From NCBI GenBank assembly GCA_023898685.1, contig CP060234.1:930001-994000 (forward strand): 64,000 bases of DNA, written 5' to 3'. A program made the position numbers and the translations under genes. Origin of the DNA: Phycisphaeraceae bacterium (lineage in GTDB: Bacteria > Planctomycetota > Phycisphaerae > Phycisphaerales > UBA1924). The notes below the pieces were generated by a model. That model was not told the DNA's origin. It saw only the letters and a list, made by a program, of their open reading frames with translations, and ran no database searches. Positions 8,502 to 15,717 of this stretch are shown piece after piece; position 1 is the stretch's first letter; each line of letters starts with the position of its first letter.

Positions 8502-8651
8502 TCAGGGGCACGATTCCAGGAATAGCCCGATGAACGCGGCGCCAAACGTCATGATGTACTTGCCAAGCCGCAGATCCTCCGCCACCTCCGCCGATCCGGA
8601 TCTGGACCACCCGCAACGGGCATGGTGCAGCCGCTCTGTATAGCCCGCGGC

Positions 8652-9884
8652 TCAGCCCCGTCTGGGCGGATCGAAGCACATCGCGACCTGGCTTCCGTAG
8701 ACCGGATAGTCGATCCGGCTGCGGTGGACACGGAACGCGCTGCGCTCCCAGCCCAGTTGGTCGAAGACGTGACGGATCAGGGTGCCGTAGCGGGGGATGA
8801 CCGACGAGCCGATGCGGTCGACGGTGCGGCCGAGCGGCTCGACCGACTCGAGCAACTCGAGGCGGTCGAGATCGCGCGAAGGGTCGTTGACGTCGGCCAC
8901 GCCGTCGAGCGCTGTGTCGTAGACGTGCAGACGGGGTTCGGAGCCCGGGTAGACGTCGTCGTGCAGGATCGCGTCGAACTGGAGCACCTTGGTCGGCTGG
9001 GCGCTCTCGGCGAAGAAGAAGCCCTGACGGTCCTCTTCGGGGCGGAGATACCGGCGCATCTCGGCTAGGTTCACCTCGGCGAGCACGAGGTCCTGCGATG
9101 ACTTGGGCCCGAAGCCGTCCGCATCAAGCGTGTAGTGCATCACCTCGCCGACGCGGTGGACCTCCATTCGAGGCATGGGCGTGCTGCTGAACGCCTCGAC
9201 CGCGGCGTCCGCGTAGCCGTCGATCTCGCGGCCGTCGAGCGAGAGAGGCCGGCGTCCGTCTCCGTTGGCGATGAAGCGGCGTGTCGCGAGCTTGACAAGT
9301 GCCCCGGGGCGGAGCCGCTGGAGCCCAATGAGACCCGAGAGCCAGACGACGTCGAGGTGCTCGCCATCGGATGAAGGATGGATGATCGCGGTCGCGAGCG
9401 TCGCGTCGGCCCGAACGCCCTTGAGCTGGCTCATCGCCTTGTAGGCCGACTGCTTCCAGCGGATCTCGAAGTCGCGGCGGGCCTCGGGCACCCAGGCGGA
9501 GATGATCGCGTCGAGGGCGCCGCGGTCGCCCAGATCGTCGCGGATCAGGCCCGCGAAGCGATCGATCGCCCGCTCGGCCGAGTCGATCAGCCCCGCGTCG
9601 ACCCCCACCTTCGAGGCCCCCTTGAGGACGCGGCGGAGCGGCTCGGGCCCCGGGAAGCGGTGGAGGGCGGACATCTCGTCGGAGCTCTTGACCGCCCGGA
9701 GGAGCCGGCTGGCAAGCACCTTGTCAACGTTGATCCTCTTGGCGAGGGCCTGGGGGCCCTGGGGGCTGTCCGGGACGGCGGAGAGGACCCGCCCCAGCGA
9801 TTCAACGAGGTCGGACCCGGTCTGGATAATGCGGATCTCGATCTCTGAATCGGCAAGGCGGGTTGTTTCGGCTGGTTCTGGCAT
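8652..9884 (-). CDS. Uncharacterised protein with N-terminal helix-turn-helix-like segment (paralogue B)
   Basis: 410 residues, convergent with its homologue at 7278-8501. The N-terminal segment SPQGPQALAKRINVDKVLAS aligns with the helix-turn-helix-like stretch of paralogue A, and the central LSGLIGLQRLR and C-terminal DQLGW blocks are also shared. Overall identity is low, so the duplication is old. The ATG at 9884 sits inside an inverted repeat (ATGGTGT...ACACCAT, 9883-9901) that could fold over the initiation region. Upstream lies a 17-bp palindrome (9948-9964), and beyond it the divergent PEP-CTERM gene at 10082. Cytoplasmic by lack of signal or membrane segments. The 150 bases between the two paralogues hold nothing recognisable. 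Confidence 0.75.
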   Translation of the reverse strand: MPEPAETTRLADSEIEIRIIQTGSDLVESLGRVLSAVPDSPQGPQALAKRINVDKVLASRLLRAVKSSDEMSALHRFPGPEPLRRVLKGASKVGVDAGLIDSAERAIDRFAGLIRDDLGDRGALDAIISAWVPEARRDFEIRWKQSAYKAMSQLKGVRADATLATAIIHPSSDGEHLDVVWLSGLIGLQRLRPGALVKLATRRFIANGDGRRPLSLDGREIDGYADAAVEAFSSTPMPRMEVHRVGEVMHYTLDADGFGPKSSQDLVLAEVNLAEMRRYLRPEEDRQGFFFAESAQPTKVLQFDAILHDDVYPGSEPRLHVYDTALDGVADVNDPSRDLDRLELLESVEPLGRTVDRIGSSVIPRYGTLIRHVFDQLGWERSAFRVHRSRIDYPVYGSQVAMCFDPPRRG

Positions 9885-9941
9885 GGTGTGGGGTACACCA
9901 TACCCGATGGCGACGGGCCTTGGATGGGGGCAAACAGAATT

Positions 9942-9964
9942 TTCCGGAAGTTTCCAGGAAACTT
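9942..9964. promoter_or_regulatory. Double palindrome, candidate operator, copy 2
   Basis: TTCCGGAA (9942-9949) overlaps AAGTTTCCAGGAAACTT (9948-9964), a perfect palindrome around a single central base. It lies between the regulator-like gene (start 9884) and the divergent PEP-CTERM gene (start 10082). Its GTTTCC..GGAA core recurs at 7138-7158 in the mirror-image position. Confidence 0.55.
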
Positions 9965-10081
9965 CTTGATTACTGGCCCCGGGTGTGGGATCCTTTGCTC
10001 ATCGGGGTCCGACGCCCGTTCGGGCCCGGCCCTGCGAGGACATCACCACCCGGTTCAAGACCCTGAAGAAGGAGAGTCCAG

Positions 10082-10816
10082 ATGAACAGCCGCATCATGT
10101 TCCTCGGCGCCGTCGCCTGCACCGCGATGATCGCCAACGCCGGCACGACGGTCGTCGATTTCGAGAACGGCACCGAAGGCTGGGAGGGGCCGCAGGGTTT
10201 CGGAGGCGTCTCCTACGTCGACCCGACCGGCGGGGTCGGCGGCGGCGCGGGCTATCGCACGCAGTTCCATGATTTCGGCATCGCCTTCACCAACAGCACC
10301 AATGCCGCGTTCGTGGGAGACTTCTCGCCGTACCAGGGAGTGACTTTCTCGGTCGATCTCAAGGTCGACCAGATCGGCACGTTCTTCCCGGTGCCCCGCC
10401 CGTTCATGCTCGAGCTGCGCGACTTCGACACGGCGCAGGGTGGATATCCCTGGTCGAGCGTGTTCTACCTCTTCGACTGGGTTTCCCAGGACACCTACGC
10501 CGACTTCACGACACTCTCGGTGACGATCGACAACACGACCTCTCCCGTTCTGCCGAGCGGCTGGGGCGGATACGGCTCGTACGACCCGAACACGTTCGAG
10601 ACGATGCTCCCCGACGGCGTCACATTCGCCGACATCCTGAGCGGCGTCGACGAGATCGCGTTCAGCACGCTGCTGCCCGACTACTTCTTCACCGACGATG
10701 ACTACGACATGACCATCGACAACGTCACGGTCACGACCGTCGTCCCGGCGCCGGCGGCCCCCGCCCTCCTGGCCTTCGGCGGGTTGCTGGCGAGCCGTCG
10801 CCGCCGCACGGCCTAG
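10082..10816 (+). CDS. PEP-CTERM-like secreted protein
   Basis: 244 residues preceded by a strong GAAGGAG site. The signal peptide is MNSRIMFLGAVACTAMIANA. The mature part begins GTTVVDFENGTEGWEG, a start typical of secreted beta-sandwich (carbohydrate-binding-like) domains. The C-terminus reads VVPAPAAPALLAFGGLLASRRRRTA, the VPAPA motif, hydrophobic stretch and arginine cluster of a PEP-CTERM sorting signal. It mirrors the PEP-CTERM gene at 6368-7006 in its placement next to a regulator-like paralogue and a palindrome. A strong terminator follows at 10868. Confidence 0.8.
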   Translation: MNSRIMFLGAVACTAMIANAGTTVVDFENGTEGWEGPQGFGGVSYVDPTGGVGGGAGYRTQFHDFGIAFTNSTNAAFVGDFSPYQGVTFSVDLKVDQIGTFFPVPRPFMLELRDFDTAQGGYPWSSVFYLFDWVSQDTYADFTTLSVTIDNTTSPVLPSGWGGYGSYDPNTFETMLPDGVTFADILSGVDEIAFSTLLPDYFFTDDDYDMTIDNVTVTTVVPAPAAPALLAFGGLLASRRRRTA

Positions 10817-10867
10817 GCAACCCCGGGCTTGGCGCTCGATCAGTTCTTCCCGTCTGCTCCCTCAGCG

Positions 10868-10903
10868 GAACCGCCGCCCCGGCTCGATCCCGGGCGGCGG
10901 TTC
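10868..10903 (+). terminator. Terminator of the second PEP-CTERM gene
   Basis: A 12-bp perfect stem GAACCGCCGCCC / GGGCGGCGGTTC with a 12-base loop lies 52 bases after the stop at 10816. Confidence 0.75.
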
Positions 10904-11038
10904 TGCTTAGGTGCCCCCGCGCCACCCGTCTGGCCGATCCGCCCGCGGCTCGTCCCCACCTTTCAACTTGCGTGGTCGCAAGTGTTTGTGGTACATTGGG
11001 CGATTCGGCGCTGCGCGCCGGGTGTCTGATGCGGGGGC

Positions 11039-12877
11039 ATGGACATGGATGAACTGGCGATCGGTCCTTTGGTGATGGGGATTGTGGGCGGGCTGTCGAT
11101 CTTCCTCTATGGGCTCGAGCAGGTGACCGGCGGGCTCAAGGCCCTGGGCGGCGCCGGCATGAGCACCGTCCTCAGGAAGCTGACCAAGAACCGCTTCCTC
11201 GCGGTGCTCTCGGGCGGGGTGGTCACGGCGATGATCCAGTCGTCGACAGTCACGACCGTGCTGGTGGTCGGGTTCGTGTCGGCCGGGCTCATGACGCTCG
11301 AGCAGGCGATCGGTGTGATCATGGGCGCCAACGTGGGCTCGACCGTCACCGCCCAGATCGTCGCGTTCAACGTCTACGCCTATTCGCTCTGGCTCATCGC
11401 GGCGGGGTACCTCGTCATGGCCCTTCTGCGCCGGCGCGCGTGGAGCCGCTATGGGGCGATCGTCATGGGCTTGGGCATGATGTTCCTGGGCCTGGGCCTG
11501 ATGAGCGAGTCGACCGAGCCCCTGCGGACCTTCCCGCCGTTCATCGACTTCCTCGGGCACATCCACAACCCGCTGTTCGCGATCCTGGTCGGGGCCGTGA
11601 TCACCATGATGCTCAGCTCGTCGGGCGCGGCGATGGGGATCGTGGTCATGCTTGCGTCACGCGGCTTCATCACGCTCGAGACGGGAATCGCGGTGTCGTT
11701 CGGCGCCAACATCGGGACCTGCCTGCCCGCGATGCTCGCCGCGATGGGCAAGTCGCGTGAATCGGTGCAGGCGGCGGGCGTGCACCTGCTCTTCAACGTG
11801 CTGGGCGTGCTGATCTGGCTCCCGCTCATCCACGTGCTGGCCGACCTCGCCGTCGCGATCTCTCCTTCGCGGCCCGATCTCGACCACGCGGCGAGGATGG
11901 CGGCCGAGGTTCCTCGCCAGATCGCCAACGCCCACACGCTGTTCAACGTGCTCAACACCATGATCTTCATCTGGTTCGCGGGCCTGATCGCGAGGCTCAT
12001 GAACAAGATCGTGCCCAGGTCGCTGGCCAAGCCCGACGAATCGCTCCCGGTCTACCTCCAGCAGGCCTATCTCGACACGCCGGACATGGCGTTTGATGCG
12101 CTCCGGCAGGAGATCGCGAGGCTGGGCAGGCGGACGATCGAGTACGCCGAGGCGTCGGTCCCGGTGTTCCTGAAGGGAACGCGGGCGGCGATCAAAGCAC
12201 AGGCCCAGAAGAGCCGGGCGAATCAGCACCTCTATGAGGAGATCTGCCGGTACATCCGGACGCTTTCGACGTCGGACCTGGTGCCCCACCACTCACGCCG
12301 GCTCGCGGCGTTGACGGCCGTGGCGAGCTACGTGCAGAACGTCGGCGAGACATTCTCGGTGAACATGACCGCGATCGCGCTGGAGCGCGAGCGGCGGCGT
12401 GTGACGCCCGGACCCGAGACGCTCAAGGTCCTGGCCGGCCTCGCGAGAGAGGTGCGTGACGCGTTCGCGGTGTCACTCGACGCGCTGGGCGACCCGCCGC
12501 TGGCGCAGCGTGTGATCGAGATGAAGCCCCGCATCGCCCGGCTGGCCGAGCAGACGCAGGACCACCTGTCGCGTCGGCTGGTGTCGAGCGACCCGCACCG
12601 CTCGGTGCTGTACCGCCTGGAAACGCACGTGGTGGAGGTGCTGCAGCGGGAGTACTACTTCGCGAAGAAGATCGGCAAGGAGATCATCCGCCGGGACAAC
12701 GAATCGGGCGAGGACACGCTGACGCAGGCCGAGATGAGCGACGACACGAACGGGAACGGCGGCGGCGGTTCCAACGGTGCGGGGGCGTCGACCGACTCGA
12801 ACGGTGATCCGGGCGGGTGGGCCGAGCCACCCCCGCCGGACGATCAAGACGCGACAGACGCCCGTGACGGGGCTTGA
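11039..12877 (+). CDS. Na/phosphate cotransporter family protein with PhoU-like tail
   Basis: 612 residues of the NptA/YjbB type. The membrane part (about 1-330) contains the two inverted Na/Pi repeats with their signatures: QSSTVTTVLVV with GANVGSTVTAQ in the first, SSSGAAMGIVV with FGANIGTCLPA in the second. Residues about 340-560 form a cytoplasmic PhoU-like helical region. The C-terminus is a low-complexity Gly/Ser/Asn tail rich in prolines. Related proteins move phosphate with sodium, often outward in bacteria. The ATG at 11039 or the ATG two codons later could initiate; a weak GGGGG lies just upstream. The ion-channel gene follows after seven bases, so the two are probably cotranscribed. 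Confidence 0.88.
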   Translation: MDMDELAIGPLVMGIVGGLSIFLYGLEQVTGGLKALGGAGMSTVLRKLTKNRFLAVLSGGVVTAMIQSSTVTTVLVVGFVSAGLMTLEQAIGVIMGANVGSTVTAQIVAFNVYAYSLWLIAAGYLVMALLRRRAWSRYGAIVMGLGMMFLGLGLMSESTEPLRTFPPFIDFLGHIHNPLFAILVGAVITMMLSSSGAAMGIVVMLASRGFITLETGIAVSFGANIGTCLPAMLAAMGKSRESVQAAGVHLLFNVLGVLIWLPLIHVLADLAVAISPSRPDLDHAARMAAEVPRQIANAHTLFNVLNTMIFIWFAGLIARLMNKIVPRSLAKPDESLPVYLQQAYLDTPDMAFDALRQEIARLGRRTIEYAEASVPVFLKGTRAAIKAQAQKSRANQHLYEEICRYIRTLSTSDLVPHHSRRLAALTAVASYVQNVGETFSVNMTAIALERERRRVTPGPETLKVLAGLAREVRDAFAVSLDALGDPPLAQRVIEMKPRIARLAEQTQDHLSRRLVSSDPHRSVLYRLETHVVEVLQREYYFAKKIGKEIIRRDNESGEDTLTQAEMSDDTNGNGGGGSNGAGASTDSNGDPGGWAEPPPPDDQDATDARDGA

Positions 12878-12884
12878 ATAGCCC

Positions 12885-13982
12885 GTGCAGAGCACGCTGC
12901 GTCTCGACAGGCTGCGGGTGGACGGGGTGAAGGAGCACAGGTGGCGGCGGCGCGCCCTGCGCGAGTGGTGCTTTTCGCTGACCGTCTTCCACCGGCTCAA
13001 GGTCCAGATCGCCGTGCTCATGCTCCTGCTCTTCGGGGGCGGGCTGCTGTTCCAGCACCTGGGCGAAGCCGGCGACGTATCGATCATCCGGGCGATGTAC
13101 TACACGTGGAGCCTGCTCTTCGGCGAGCCGCCCGTGTCGTTCCCGGACAACCCCGTGCTCGAGTCGCTGTATTTCATCGTGCCGGTGATCGGGCTGACGG
13201 TGGTGCTCGAGGGGATGGTCGAGTTCACGCTGCTCCTGCGCGATCGGCGGCGGAGCGAAAGGGAATGGTGTCGGGCGATGTGCGCAGCGCTGTCTGGTCA
13301 CGTGATCATTGTGGGTCTGGGTCGCCTCGGGTACCGCTGCTTCACGCTGCTCAGGCGGCTTGGGACGCCGGTCGTAGTCATCGAGAACGACCCGGATAAC
13401 CAGTTCCTCGAGGACGTGCGTCGCGACGGCACGCCCCTGTTCATCGGCGACGGGCGGCGCGAGGCGCTGCTCGAGGACGCCAACGTGGCGCAGGCCACGA
13501 GCATTGTCCTCGCGACCACGAACGACCTCGCGAACCTCGAGATCGGGCTCGACGCCCGCCGGATCAACCCCAAGATCCGCGTCGTGCTCCGGATGTTCGA
13601 CCAGAACATGGCCGACAAGGTGGGCGAGGGGCTGAACATCAAGCTGGCGATGAGCCAGTCGGCGATCAGCGCCCCCGCGTTCGCCGCGGCGGCGATGGAC
13701 CCCGACGTGATCTCGTGCAGCGTGCTGTGCGATCGGCTGGTGGTGACCAAGCGCTGGCACGTCACCGCGGGCGGGCCGCTGTCGGGACAGACGGTCGGGC
13801 AGGTGATGGACGCGCACGAGGTGGCGGTGGTCGAGCACAAGCCGGGCGGACGCGAGGAGGGCTCGAGGATCTATCCGCCAACGACAGTGTTACTCGAGCC
13901 GGGCGACGAACTGCTGGTGCAGGGGCCGTTCGAGGTGCTCTCGGAGATGGTGGGCTCGAACCAGGCCGTCAGCGGCCGATGA
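12885..13982 (+). CDS. RCK/TrkA-type ion channel protein
   Basis: 365 residues from a GTG at 12885. An N-terminal membrane module (about 30-115) has two hydrophobic helices flanking a pore-like loop YYTWSLLFGEPP. This is followed by an RCK domain with the nucleotide-binding fingerprint HVIIVGLGRLGYR and an acidic strand end VVVIENDPDN, and then a TrkA-C-like domain. The canonical potassium filter TVGYG is absent; the loop has FGEPP instead, so ion specificity cannot be assumed. Its tight spacing to the Na/Pi transporter suggests joint control. The last 14 bases overlap the end of the convergent esterase gene. A GTG shortly downstream is an alternative start. Confidence 0.75.
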   Translation: MQSTLRLDRLRVDGVKEHRWRRRALREWCFSLTVFHRLKVQIAVLMLLLFGGGLLFQHLGEAGDVSIIRAMYYTWSLLFGEPPVSFPDNPVLESLYFIVPVIGLTVVLEGMVEFTLLLRDRRRSEREWCRAMCAALSGHVIIVGLGRLGYRCFTLLRRLGTPVVVIENDPDNQFLEDVRRDGTPLFIGDGRREALLEDANVAQATSIVLATTNDLANLEIGLDARRINPKIRVVLRMFDQNMADKVGEGLNIKLAMSQSAISAPAFAAAAMDPDVISCSVLCDRLVVTKRWHVTAGGPLSGQTVGQVMDAHEVAVVEHKPGGREEGSRIYPPTTVLLEPGDELLVQGPFEVLSEMVGSNQAVSGR

Positions 13983-14865
13983 AGGCGTTGGCGAACGTCT
14001 GGACGTCGTTCAGGTCAAAGACATCGACGGGGGCCGCGAGATCGGCGATGGGACGTCCCAGCCGGAACGAGTAGATGAACGTCATCACGTCGGACAGATC
14101 GTGGACGCCGTCCGCATTCATGTCGGCCAGGCTCAGCGGGTGGGGCAGTTCGAGGAGGCGGTCGGCCTCGGCGGCTCCGAGTTGTCGCACGGGCCGGTAG
14201 ATATCGTCGGGATCGTCGAAACTCCCGACGTGCCAGACATCTAGGCGGGGCCACCCCCGGCTGTCGTAGGCCGTTCCATAGGGCACCTGATCGGCAAGGT
14301 CGAACTGGGTTTGGCGGACCGCCTCGACATCCTCGGGAGTTCGGCCAATGGCGGCGAGGGCGTCATCGTCGCCGTTGTAGTCGATGACAGTGATAACGAA
14401 CGGGATGCGATGGTCGAGACCGTACGCGACCTGGAGCTTGTTGAGCATGTAGAAAAAGTGGCGCTGGTATATCGGGAGTTCGCTGTCGTGCCCGGTATCG
14501 GCTTCGCCCTGGAACCAGAAGAACCCGGCGATGTCACACCCGGCGCCGAACGCGCCGAGACGGTCGATGAGAGCGCTCAATTCGGCCTCATCGTCCGGGC
14601 TCCAGAGGTCCGTAAGGAAGTTCGGGCCGAGTGTTTCGTGGCCCCGCGGGCCGTCCACCCAGTTCACCATGCTGTTCCCGCTGTGCCTCTGGGTGAACAG
14701 CACGGGATGCTCCGAAGCGCCCGAGGCGACAAGTTCATCAAAGACGCCGCGCGCATAGCCGGGCCGGGCGTTGGACTGGCCGGTGACGATGTAGATGTCG
14801 TAGACGGGCTGGGCCGCTGCGGCCGACGTCGCGACCAGCAGGCAAAGTGTGGCAAGCCGGTGCAT
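13969..14865 (-). CDS. Secreted SGNH/sialate-O-acetylesterase-like protein with dockerin-like tail
   Basis: 298 residues. The signal peptide is MHRLATLCLLVATSAAAAQ. The catalytic domain carries the SASA-family hallmarks: YIVTGQSNA (nucleophile Ser), GFFWFQGEADT (oxyanion/Glu block) and LDVWHV (an Asp-x-x-His pair). Enzymes of this group remove acetyl groups from complex carbohydrates outside the cell. The last 60 residues hold two dockerin-like halves (DMNADGVHDLSDVMTFIYSF and VFDLNDVQTFANAF) without the Gly-Cys end. It overlaps the convergent channel gene by 14 bases. Both the enzymatic call and the dockerin rest on motifs only. Confidence 0.78.
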   Translation of the reverse strand: MHRLATLCLLVATSAAAAQPVYDIYIVTGQSNARPGYARGVFDELVASGASEHPVLFTQRHSGNSMVNWVDGPRGHETLGPNFLTDLWSPDDEAELSALIDRLGAFGAGCDIAGFFWFQGEADTGHDSELPIYQRHFFYMLNKLQVAYGLDHRIPFVITVIDYNGDDDALAAIGRTPEDVEAVRQTQFDLADQVPYGTAYDSRGWPRLDVWHVGSFDDPDDIYRPVRQLGAAEADRLLELPHPLSLADMNADGVHDLSDVMTFIYSFRLGRPIADLAAPVDVFDLNDVQTFANAFIGR

Positions 14866-15000
14866 ACATCCCCCCTCGGGCCCGATTCGGGCCGGAATCG
14901 ACGCAGTATGGGGCTACGGCCCGGGTCGCGCCAAGAGAAAACCCGGAGAAGGCCCGGCGCCCGCCACGGGAGCCCCCCGGCCGGGTACGCTGGTCCGGAT

Positions 15001-15717
15001 ATGCGCATCATCTCGGGCCAGCACAAGGGCAAGAAACTGGTCGGGCCTCCCGACGCGAAGACGACGAGGCCCATCCCCGACCGGGTCAAGACCAGCCTGT
15101 TCAACCTGCTGCGGGGGCACTACGAAGGGGCCCACGTGGTCGACCTGTTCGCGGGGACGGGGGCGATCGGACTCGAAACCGCCAGCCGGGGGGCGGCGCG
15201 TGTCCTGATGGTCGAGAAGGACAAGAAGATCGCGCGGGTGCTGGAGACGAACATCGAGCACCTGGGCGGGCCTCCCGCGTGCGAGGTGCTGGTGGGCGAT
15301 GCGCTGGGCCCCGCGGTGCTGACGCGTTGCCCCCGCCCGATCAACCTGCTGTTCGCCGACCCGCCCTACCCGCTGGTGCGCGACCCATCGGGGTGGCGGC
15401 GGGTGCGGGCCCAGTTCATGAAGCTGATCGACGAGATGACCTATGAAGGGTTCGCGGCGCTGCGCACGCCCTGGCCCTTCCTGCACAAGGCCGACGGCGG
15501 AAAGGGCGTCGACCCCGCCTCGGCACACAGGCCGATGGTGATCGACCTTGATGCGGCGAGCGAGGGCGACCTCGACGCGCTCGAGGACGAGCTGGCGCAC
15601 ATGACCGGGACGGCGAAGTTCGAGCCGGTCGACCTGACGCTCGAGAACGCCGAGGGACCCGAGACGCACGTGTACGGCTCCACCGCGGTGCACCTGTACA
15701 TGCGAAAGAAGGCGTGA
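15001..15717 (+). CDS. rsmD: 16S rRNA (guanine-N2)-methyltransferase RsmD
   Basis: 238 residues, slightly longer than the usual 185-200. It begins MRIISGQHKGKKL, the standard RsmD start, followed by TRPIPDRVKTSLFN, the SAM-binding motif VVDLFAGTGAIGLETASRG and the catalytic motif LLFADPPYP. RsmD methylates G966 of 16S rRNA in E. coli numbering. An extra acidic C-terminal region (about 160-225) has no clear counterpart in the core fold. Its TGA overlaps the ATG of the helicase gene by one base, so translation is probably coupled. Confidence 0.92.
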   Translation: MRIISGQHKGKKLVGPPDAKTTRPIPDRVKTSLFNLLRGHYEGAHVVDLFAGTGAIGLETASRGAARVLMVEKDKKIARVLETNIEHLGGPPACEVLVGDALGPAVLTRCPRPINLLFADPPYPLVRDPSGWRRVRAQFMKLIDEMTYEGFAALRTPWPFLHKADGGKGVDPASAHRPMVIDLDAASEGDLDALEDELAHMTGTAKFEPVDLTLENAEGPETHVYGSTAVHLYMRKKA

